From Tetrastigma voinierianum (taxonomy: Eukaryota; Streptophyta; Magnoliopsida; Vitales; Vitaceae), in the NCBI GenBank assembly GCA_016808115.1, contig JAEQBH010004566.1, forward strand, positions 1 through 64,000: a stretch of DNA of 64,000 bases, in the 5' to 3' direction. Position 1 is the stretch's first letter, and every line of letters begins with the position of its first letter. The position numbers were made by a program, and so were the translations under genes. Under the pieces are notes generated by a model. That model worked only from the letters and a program-made list of their open reading frames with translations, had not been told where the DNA came from and made no database searches. Positions 22,801 to 31,973 of the stretch are shown piece after piece.

Positions 22801-24560
22801 ACCCGTGAAATACCTCGGCGAAGCCCAGCAAAACTACTCGGTGCTTTTAGACTTTCCCATTTGGAGGTTGTCGGTAGATGGGGCGCGATTCGAGACGGCG
22901 GTCACGGTCGAGACCTCCTGGGGCGAGACAACGTGGAATCACGTGCTGGGTGGTTCAAGCCTCAATGACAAAAAGTCGAGTACGAAAGGCTGTCATAAGT
23001 AAGACTTAATCTTGCCTATTCCATGGAAGCTGATCAATTAGAGGTATGCAGTGATTCCCAGTTGGTGGTGAAACAGATAGAGGACTCCTACGAACCCAAG
23101 GGCGAAAATATGATCCTTTACCTAAAAAATGTGCGAGAATTGTTTAAAAAGTTCCTCTGGGTTGGTGGACATGTCCCCAGGAGTAGGGGTCGCGGGCGGA
23201 TGCCTTAGCGAAAGTATATGACATCACAGAGGATCACAGAGACGGGGACCGGGTGCAGTCGGGGCACTTCGAGCCTCGATGAGCGTCGACAGACATCCTC
23301 GGTAATGTCAGGCGAAATTTGGATGGACCTATGCAAGGGCCCACCTAGTGGACGGAATATTGGAAAGCGATCCAAAGGAGGCGTCTAAGCTCAGAGCGAG
23401 GTCGGCTAGATTCGCCATCCATCGGGGAATCCTTTATAAACGAGGCTTCTCTACACCCATCCTTAAATGCGAGGAAAGTGAAGACACCACCAGTGTGCTC
23501 AAAGAGAATGAAGGCATCCGTGGCATCCGCATGGGAGCCAGACCTGCAGCAAAGACCCCGAGATGCAGACATCGGGCTTACAATGCTCAAACACGCCACG
23601 TGCCCTGCTAAAAATGCAAGATCTATCAAGAAGACGCCCATATCTCACCTCCCGAGCCGACCTCATCACAAGCCCTCGTCTTTCATCGCCGAGGGTCGAT
23701 CATACCGCCCTTACCCATCTAGCGCCTGCAAGTTTATCAAGCATAGAGCCGGATTACTTCACCAAGGGCCAAGGTCGAGCCATTAGCAATAATCACCGAA
23801 CAAAAGGTACGTAACTTTGCTCATGCTCCATAATATGCGTTCGAAATCCCTGCAGCTTTGGTATCCGGAGCAACGGGAAACAATAACAATCCCAAATTCA
23901 GAGATTTCTGCGCCGAGCTCGGAATCAAGAACTATTACTCATCCCCACTAACTGCTAGTTTCCAATGCATGCTAAAGTCAAGATAAGGACTCTTAAGGCA
24001 GCATTAAAGACTAAGCTAGAAAATCTAAAGGGAAAATGGGTAGAATACCTCCCCGAGGTATTATGGGCATACAGAACTATGCGCAAATCAGCAACCCAAG
24101 AAACCCCGTTTGCTCTAGCATTCATATTGAAGCAAGATCTCCCGCCGAGGTCGGGCTAGCACTAAAAGAGTCAGCCCGCAAATGCCGAACACAACAAGGA
24201 GATTCTTCGCCTAACTCGACCTCCTGTAGCTAAAAAACGTGAGTGCCCTAAAGCGCCGCCGAGGACCATCATGTAAAGACAAAGAAAATACACGAATCGA
24301 AGGGTTAGGCCCAGGTTTTGAAGTTCGCACGACCTTGTTCTCCAAAACCCTACAAGCAAGGAAAGACCCACACACGGGAAGCTAGGACCAAACTGGGAAG
24401 GACCCTATGTGGTATCGCGAATAGTTCGACCTGGCAACTACGAACTTCAAACATAAGAGGGAAAACCTCGTCACATTCTCGGGAACGCCGAGCACCTCGT
24501 GCGATTCTACCAATAAACCTCCGACGGCCTTTAATAAGAAACGATAGTTTTACTTTAATA
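19814..24560 (+). pseudogene. Element B gag (rest), protease, RT, RNase H, archaeal-type RNase H, integrase
   Basis: Gag resumes at 19819. Its C-terminus shows a YCEFHRDREHRINDCIQLRK motif at 20580-20640 and LTRKAHLRSI at 20795. Protease has VLVDNGSSADIIF near 20983-21020. RT runs about 21390-22140, with MEVYIDDILVKS at 22040-22075. RNase H runs about 22320-22800. The second RNase H has EVCSDSQLVVKQIEDSYEPK at 23043-23100. Integrase runs about 23340-24560, with ILYKRGFSTPILKC near 23430. Domain order equals element A. Frames change often and stops are common, so no polyprotein can be made as written. Confidence 0.87.
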
Positions 24561-25249
24561 ACAAGCCAGGTTCATTTTCACCGACACTCGCGTGATCGTT
24601 AAAAAAAATAAACAAACAAACATCAGGATAGTACACACGCTTCCAAAAGACTGTACTTATCAGCTTATCTTAGAAAATACAATCGCAAAGCCGTTCTACA
24701 TCTTAGAAAATTACACCAAGAAAGCCTTTCTTACATCGCCAGCTCCCTACATTTCGTAAGATCACACCTAGCCAACCCCAATCAAGGCAAAAACCACAAG
24801 AAAGAGAAAGAGAAAAATAAGGAGAAGGAGAAAATAGGGGAGCAAAGGAATAATGGAGGAACCGGGACTTAAAAATATTCCCTCTGAGCACACCGCCTCC
24901 GACAGTTCCCCGTCCGGGCCCCATCAACGGGCGTGACTGGGGGAACAACACACAACTCCCACAAGGGAGGGATTAGTGGAAAACACAATGCCTACAAATG
25001 GCGAGTGTCAAATCAAACGCCGGTCATGGATCACCAAACGCATCACTCCCGTGATAGTGGCAATCAAACCTCGATGCTTCATCGAACGAACTCGATACGG
25101 GGCAGGGAGGAAGGTCGGGAGCAGAGATAACAATGCACCATCGAAGAAAGCGCGTTATTTATAAAGAAACGTGCAGACGCCGGGAAGCCACGTAGTTTCA
25201 TTCAATTCCCATAAGGTCCCGTGATTAAAACCGGCGTGAGCTTCCCAAG
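24561..25249 (+). other. Element B post-pol spacer with a purine tract
   Basis: No gene seen. A G/A-rich run at about 24785-24860 corresponds to the tract at 2755-2890 in element A. Short frames in this zone follow base composition only. Confidence 0.5.
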
Positions 25250-25620
25250 GGAAGCAGCACTGTAAAGTGGCCCCCAGAGCCGCCGCGGCGAGCCAGCGGT
25301 AGCTCGGGTCAAAGGAGCCATAGTTTCATTCAAATGCAGCCATGTAGCTCGGGCCAAGGGGCCGCTGCAGCCTCGCTCTTAAGAACCCAACACCTAAGGC
25401 CGTAGCCTAGATCCATGTACGTCGCCCCAAAGAGCCTCAGAGCTCACAATAAGAGAGCCATGCAAACAGCTAAAAGAGCTTCCTCAGAGCTCGCCTTCAA
25501 GAAAGCCATGTAGCTTTACCTTCCAAAGGAGCCGCGGTAGCTCACTTTAAAAGAAGCCAAATAGCTCGCTTTAACGTAGAGCATAATGGCTCGCTAATCG
25601 TGGTCGCATACTTCGCCGAG
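25250..25620 (+). repeat. Short-unit tandem repeats in the element B 3' zone
   Basis: Loose repeats of about 25-40 bp built on AGAGCCATGTAGCTCGCC-like sequence recur about ten times. They occupy the same position as the larger, unrelated repeat field in element A (3240-4980), so the repeat content of this zone differs between the two elements. Confidence 0.65.
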
Positions 25621-26559
25621 CCTACCATTTAAAGATCGACTTGACCAAGAAACTTCAACATAGACATAAAGAAGACTCTGAAAAACCAAAAATAGTAAGG
25701 ACATATATCCATGTATCAACAAACCAATGTTAACGTTACAAGATGTCCAAAGCTTAGAGCTCGAAGATAGCCAAAATGAGCAAAGATTATACAAAGGCCT
25801 AAATGCTCGAGGTAGCTACAAGCAAACTCGGGTATGAGCCTCCGAAAGTAGTGCAAGGCGGTTCCACCCGGCAAGAGTGCAGAGCTACCATCAGAACCTC
25901 CACTCACCGTAGAACAGGGATGAGTTTCAGTATCGTGCAAAGAACATTCCCGATCTCGCCTCATGCTGCCCTTAGAAACGATTCTTTCGCTCCCTCTTCA
26001 TTACTAACTTGAAAATCAAGTCCAAACCCGAAAAGCCTTAGCACTCATGTCGAAAAGAAGCTACTCCGAGGCCCATAAGGTGTAGGCTCTGGCCCCTACC
26101 CGCTATTACCTCCATCCCTCACAATCCATGTTCCTCCGCCTCCTGAGGTCTCGCATAACGCATCGCACCCTTACCAAGCACCCACAGCTTCCCCACTGTA
26201 AGCCTCCCGCCGGCCCGATCCAACGCCGCCGGCTGCATGCTCTTCCCGGGCAAAATAAACCCTTCCCAACCACCCAAGCAAACATCCCGGGATAACCCCA
26301 GCCCCCAGTGGCCTCTTCGACCCCCGCCCCGTCTCGCAGCCGAGGCGTGCTTCCTCAGCCTGATTTATGTTTCACCACATCCTCTGGCTGCTTCAGATCC
26401 GAAGCTCGCAGCCAAACTCTCCCAGGCTCAGCAGACCTAATCCTCAGCTTCAGATGCTTTCACCGCCCGAGAGTTTCGCTCAACCGGCCCTCTCGCAAGC
26501 CCTTATATAAGTAGCCGGTCCCGCAAAGGAACAAGATGGAGCTAGTGATAACATTAACA
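25621..26559 (+). other. Element B spacer before the antisense ORF
   Basis: No clear gene. The pyrimidine-rich part at about 26080-26480 may hold the decayed C-terminal coiled-coil end of the antisense ORF (minus strand), by position relative to element A, but I could not read convincing residues. Confidence 0.35.
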
Positions 26560-27169
26560 CAACGATGAGACTGATAAAAGAAGGCGCCTGACATATAGAC
26601 CCGGCCCCCGGAGTGATGTGCGGCCAAATCCTCCCCTCAACGCATAGCATCCACCTTCGAGATCGTAGTCTCGAAGGATAGACGAAATAGCCTCGCGCGA
26701 GCCCGCATCGGTAAAACACGAGTCCTCACCCCCTGCCTCCAAAGCCATCATTTCCACGCCCCGCCTGAGGAAGGCGCGACATTTCACGCTGGAGGGCTCC
26801 AGACAGAGATAGGAAGAACGTTCAAAGGAGGCCCAGTCGCCCTTCTCGAAGAACCCTTGGCTCCTGCAGCAGAGGGCGAGCGATGCTGCGCACCCGCCAT
26901 CTCGGACACCTCGGCCAAAGAGGGCAATGCTTGCCCCCTCACCCGGAAGTCATACGCGATCCCCGCTCCTCGCGTGTGTGATTTACGGAATAGATGCTCC
27001 CGCCTTCGGTCTTCACCAGCCGAGACTCCGCCCCTCAAGGGGATCCCGAGCTCACGCTTTTATAAGCCCTCTTTCGCCAACAACTCGATACAGCTCAAAA
27101 GTTCTACCCGAGTCGGGTTTCATGAACAAAAGGCCCTTAGAGAAGTTTCCACAAGAAGAGGCTGGGAGA
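26560..27169 (-). pseudogene. Element B antisense ORF, C-terminal part
   Basis: A minus-strand frame at 27038-26784 contains LNVLPISVWSPPA, which parallels LAITPITVWNPPT in the element A antisense ORF, with the same small/charged linker character (SSRRATGPP). It is cut at 27169/27170 by solo LTR D; the N-terminal part continues at 29770-30720. The family is Transposase_28 (PF04195), judged from the other half. Function is unknown. Confidence 0.6.
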
Positions 27170-29769
27170 TGTAACGCTCTAAAAATACCCGTGAATTTTT
27201 ATAATAATTTTATTATATATTCCGCACGACCGAGCTAAACTGGTTTTTCTCCGAAAATTGATAAATTGACAAATCAGGAAATGTAAATTGAAAGTGTGAC
27301 ATATGATTTAATATTATATGCTAAAAATGAGAAATCGAGTGAACTTTAAATAAACCCAAAGAAAAGGGCAAATGTAGAAATTGTAAAATGAGGACCTATT
27401 TATAAAGAATAAATGTTCAAAGGAAATTAAAGGATAAATGAATGGCCAAAGTGAAAGAATAGGAGACCTAAATGAAATAATGGGTTTTATGCCAAACATG
27501 GCCAAGAGAATAAATGAATTAAAGACCAAGAAGGAGAAAATGAGAATAAGAACGAGTGTAGTACAAACATGGCCTTACACTTAAATGGGTTAGTGCGCCA
27601 AACAAGGCCTTATATGGATTTAAGGGATATAAAGGCCAAAATGTGGTCTTAGGCTCATTAGGCGAGCAATCTCTGCTTTTGAGGAAGAAGAAAGGAGAAA
27701 AAGGGGGAAAGCTAGAGTCTGGGCTGTAGAGATCAAGTTTCAAGGTTGGCTTTCATTTCCCATTCTTGCTCCTTAAGAGACCAAGCAACATACAAAAGAG
27801 ACGGGAAGAGGTTCATAGTAATAAATCAAACCCTAACTTCATCCTATTTGATTCGTTGATTTTTGGGAAAAGCCCTAACTTGAGAGAAAAGGGTTTTCAT
27901 TGATTATAAACCACTTTCGAGTTGTTTCGAGTGGATTCCATGGTGATTTTGATATGGATAGAATCGAGAAGATCAGGAAGAAAATGTGAAAATGCCAAAA
28001 AACAAGCATTTCGCAAACACGCAGGTGGCACCCTGCACCAGTTAGTGGTACGGTACCATGATGCAATGGGCACGGGCATCTATATTCACTCAACCGGCAG
28101 ACCGGCATCGACCGGTATGGATAATCGGGTACCTACATTCACTACTCCTAGCACCCCCGTTCGACATGTTTTGAGACCCAAGTCCCGTGACTGCACTAAT
28201 GTTTAGGACCCTAAGAAATGATTAAACTGGGTTCAAATAAGGATGTAATCCAAGAAAAATCGCACTGCACGCCGGCTGAAGTTCGGCCTTCGCGCACTTG
28301 TCTAACCCAAGATCGCCAAGGAAATAAACTTGTAATTCACTAAAATCGCTTTTAAGAATTAATTATCTACTAAGAGGGCGTGATTTTTATCGATCAGTGG
28401 ATCTGGTGATGATCGCCTTAACCTAAGACCGAGATCGCGGGAAGGAAGCTAGATCCGATACTTTCACTTGTTTCTTCGACTCTATTCTTATTTCAAGTAT
28501 TATGGTAGTTTACCAAGTAACAATGAAATGAGTACATGGATGAGTATATGAAATGAGTACATAACTGAGTATATGAAATGAGTATGTGAATGAGTATATG
28601 AAATGAGTACATAGATTGAGTATATCTTTGAAAAGATAATACGAAAGTGAATATGGAATTGAAATGTGATATTTGAAAACTGAATGAATTGAATGATATA
28701 TCGAATGAACCGCCTTCGGGTTGATACCAATCGCAGATCCGGTCACGAAGGCAATCCCGAAATCATTCAATGTCCCACTCGCTGATGCACCAACTCCGCA
28801 TCCGTCATGATGGTGCGGCATCAAGAAATGTCCCACTTCAAGTGATGCACCTGTCAGCATCCGTCATGTCAAGGCACAGATGGCGATACCTGCCGAGGCT
28901 GCACTAAACGACATCCGCGCGATGTGGAGACCGAATTGTTAAATGTGTGTGGCACATTATCGAATGATACGCGATCTAGATTCATCAAACTAACTGGCCG
29001 AAATGTGATTTGAATAGTCAAAGTAAAATAACCAACATTGACGAGTATAAATGGGATTTTATGTATATGCTTAAATCTCATAAATTGAATTGTGAATTGA
29101 ATTATTGCATTGAAAATGCATGTGGTGATATGATAAATGATTTGTAAAATGGAAGCATGCATAATGAATAAGATGAGTATATGTTGATATAATGTGCATG
29201 GTTTGATGTTAAATGCATGTCAAGTTAAATTGAATATTGAATAGAATCGATATAACCACTAAGCATGAGAAAAATGCTTGGGCTGATATTTTATCTATGC
29301 GCAGTATCGGTAGTAAGCAAAAAGTATGTGCCAAGATCAAGAAACGCTAGAAATGTATGTAGAGAGTACGACGTGATAAGTATATACCCCTTTGCATATC
29401 ATCTCTTTTGAACACGTGGTATTTTGTAAACAAAAAGGGTTAAACGCTGGACCTTGATTTTTATATATCATTCTGAAAAGGCATGAATGCCTTCTTGTAA
29501 ATGTATTTTGTTAAATGTTTATGGGCTTGCTCAAAACTGAAACCGCTTCTGCAACGAAATGACATAATAAAATGTTTTGATAAAATAAATGAAAACGTCG
29601 GAGTAAACCGGACTCTGGTTCGAATCCGCCATTCGGGTCGGGCCGGGGATTGGGGTCGCGACACTTTTTGAAAAAGAAAACGTAATAAAAATGTAACAAA
29701 GAGAATTGTTCCGCGCCTCGGGTTTCTGCCGGGACTTGCCAATCGAGTCGGCCGGGCTCGCGGCTTACA
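27170..29769 (+). mobile_element. Element D: solo LTR inside the element B antisense ORF
   Basis: It starts TGTAACGCTC and ends GGCTTACA, 2.6 kb, with no primer site, coding domains or second LTR. This is the expected product of recombination between the two LTRs of an inserted element. The two halves of the antisense ORF lie on either side. Flanks read GGAGA on the left and GAGAC on the right, sharing GAGA, so the duplication is only approximate. Orientation is set by the TGTAAC start, which is usual for chromoviruses. Confidence 0.65.
28510..28640 (+). repeat. Minisatellite in solo LTR D
   Basis: Four to five copies of a roughly 27-bp unit, GAGTATATGAAATGAGTACAT with variants, lie head to tail. 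A second loose repeat follows at about 28740-28880, built on AATGTCCCACTTC and GATGCACC...GCATCCGTCATG. Confidence 0.75.
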
Positions 29770-30720
29770 GAGACCTCGAATATGGGAACAAGAAGGGCTC
29801 ACACCGGGCGGCCGGAATGTCCGACCGATCAACTGGAATACACCTACGGTGACACTTGCCTAACTACCGCTTTACTTCCCTGTCCTCAGGAGTAAGGTCA
29901 GGACGGATACCTGAAGGCAACGAAACCAAAGCAGAGTCAAGAACATAAAGAAGACCTTTAAAAAGTCGATCCCCTACTAAAGATAGGCGAAACTCACGAG
30001 GTTCTAAGTATGGGATCCATACCGTCTAATCCCGTCAGATCCTCTTGATCGGGTTTGGTTGTATTCCCAATGTCGACCCTCGACAAAGAAATAACTCTCT
30101 CTTTCCAATGATCAGGAAGAAGGGAGGCCTGGAATGATGTCCGGGCAATGGCCATTAAATATACAAGAAGCCTTCCGAGGCCTCTTTCACACTGAAGAGA
30201 TCTAGCAACAGAGCTATACTAGGGACCCTAAGGCTCTTATCCCATAAAAAAGCCAGAAGGCCGACCAAGACGCCCTAAAAATTGGGAGAGAGCTGGGACA
30301 AGCACACATTGAAATGCAATAAAGATTCGCCAAGAAAGCGGTGCAAAGGGAGTTTAAAACCATTCTCAAAGGTTGCTCAAAGAAGCGCACCATCTTCGGG
30401 AACTGAACAACATGGGACGGAGAAGGCCAAGACACCGTATACCGGACATCGGGAGGAGGTCTATAACGAGTAGCTAAGGTTTTAGCATACGAAGGCTCAA
30501 CTCGTCTGGGGCCCACAAAATCCGCATACCTTACGGCAACCCTCAAATACTGGGGCCGCAGGGATACGCCTAATCTAGCCAATCTTCCCTCGCCCTCGTC
30601 TCGGAGGGGGAAGATAACCCATCGGGAGTTCCCGACAACCGACAACTACAGACTACCAAGTCCGCCGCCGCCGCTTCCGACTTGTCTTCTGCCTGGGCCT
30701 CTTCCCCATGTGAAGGCAAC
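29770..30720 (-). pseudogene. Element B antisense ORF, N-terminal part with Transposase_28 domain
   Basis: The minus-strand frame 30645-30214 reads RYRPPPDVRYTVSWPSPSHV, then NLYCISMCACPSSLPIFRAS and AFWLFYGIRALGS. This is the pattern of the putative gypsy-type transposon domain (PF04195): an N-terminal sequence-variable region, then a helical core with small residues and aromatic spacing. Similarity continues below 30214 in other frames to the solo LTR edge. Same place and orientation as the element A antisense ORF, but only moderately similar, so both copies descend from an old shared ORF. Frameshifted here. Confidence 0.72.
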
Positions 30721-31177
30721 AAAACGAGAAGACCCAAAGGACGCATGCATGATTAAGCAATGGAAAGAGAGAACGAACAAAACGACGAAAGAGGCGGAAC
30801 CCCAAATAACCCGAAATTCAAAACAAGGAAGGAAAAACAGGCGAAAAAGAAGAAAGACGCATCAAACTAAGGAGCGAAACAAGGAAAATGACCCCTAGGA
30901 AGATAGGACGGCAGAGAGCACCAAAGGCAGTTCTGAGCGCTGATCAAAGACGCTTCCAAACCCGCAGAAGAAGCAGAAAAATGAGATGTAAGGAATGTCT
31001 CTAAAGATATGGGAAGCGACAGCCGAAACGGGTGCAAAAATCGAAAGAGCGCCTTCATTATCACAAGACGTTTGATGGCGACAAAGCCCAGATCAAACCA
31101 TCCCCGGCTAGCCACGTGGAAGCCGCAATACGATTCAACCCGCTAAGCTCGCTCAAAGAAAGGGTCGGAGGGGCAAC
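30721..31177 (+). other. Element B: antisense-ORF upstream region and polypurine patch
   Basis: No gene supported. 30710-30960 is purine-rich and gives Lys/Arg/Glu-rich frames by composition. 31034-31085 matches element A 7880-7930. AAAGAAAGGGTCGGAGGGG at about 31156-31174 is the likely polypurine tract before the 3' LTR. Confidence 0.5.
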
Positions 31178-31803
31178 CGAGCAAGGTAGAAAACAATGAT
31201 GCACACAGCTCGACGCGAGCCCGTGGCGTAAGCCTAAACACCGCCTTATGAAGGGAGTTAAGGCACAGACCCAATAAAAAAGCTCGTCCCACAGTGAGAT
31301 CCTACCCATGCCAAAGTACACGGGCCCAGGCCTAGAATTGAAACCACCATGTCAGGTAATCAAGTGATATAGGCGGCCCCAAAAGGAAAAGTGCCTAGTC
31401 TCCATGATCCGTGCCCCACGGATTAGGAAAGAAGGATCTTACATGATCACGCTCCCATTATCCCTAACAATCTGGCCCATGGATAAGGGCGCGAAAAATG
31501 AAACTCCTCAATCTAATGAGAGAGATAGCGATCACCATTTAACAAAAGAAAACTACACTCATTCCTTATAAATACCTGACTCATTCCACCACAAAACGTG
31601 CACGCGCAATCATAACGCCATCAACAAATAATTCTTTTCTTTCAATAAGAAAAACTGACTTAGGTGATCTGAGGAGTCATAGGGCACTCGCTTCTGACCA
31701 TCCTTTCAATGCAGGTTGCAGGTTATAGGATGATCCGGCCCAACAGACCGGCCCAACGACTCCGAGAAGATCCAACCTAGAATTGGTAGAAAAAGCACCA
31801 TCA
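31178..31803 (+). repeat. Element B 3' LTR
   Basis: It aligns with 9122-9744 and ends GGTAGAAAAAGCACCATCA, followed by the right target duplication ATATT (31804-31808). TATAAATA lies at 31567-31574. The first two bases read CG where TG is expected. Confidence 0.88.
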
Positions 31804-31808
31804 ATATT
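31804..31808. repeat. Target site duplication of element B, right copy (ATATT)
   Basis: Exact match to 9117-9121. Confidence 0.85.
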
Positions 31809-31973
31809 CAACCAATTTTTCTTTTTATCAAAAATATATGAAATGCATGAATCGAGTGAGTAGTGGAGTAGGGGCAAGAAGAGCCAGAGAGAGCAATCAA
31901 TGAAGGTGAGATTCATGCATTTCAAAAACTTGAGAGAGTTTGAAGAATGGTGAATTGAAAGATTTGTAAGATA
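31809..31973 (-). other. 3' flank / probable 3' UTR of the receptor-kinase gene
   Basis: Unique AT-rich DNA between the gene's stop codon and element B. Most or part of the 3' UTR should be here; no definite polyadenylation signal could be picked. Confidence 0.5.

Larger units (their letters stand above)
9122..31803 (+). mobile_element. Element B: Tat-lineage Ty3/gypsy element with two later insertions
   Basis: Both LTRs are about 625 bp and end in ACCATCA, and the whole is flanked by ATATT. It has a primer binding site, gag, protease, RT, two RNase H domains, integrase, a repeat-bearing 3' zone, an antisense ORF, a polypurine patch and the 3' LTR. Gag is split by chromovirus C (9977-19813) and the antisense ORF by solo LTR D (27170-29769). 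Without these B would be about 10.2 kb. It inserted about 165 bp past the stop of the receptor-kinase gene, with its coding strand opposite to that gene. Confidence 0.9.

Noticed and set aside
29461..29832. 123-codon minus-strand frame
   Set aside because: It spans the end of solo LTR D and the junction with element B; no coding features.
30710..30898. Lys/Arg/Glu-rich frame resembling a nuclear basic protein
   Set aside because: It lies in a purine-rich non-coding part of element B upstream of the antisense ORF; no start context or homology.
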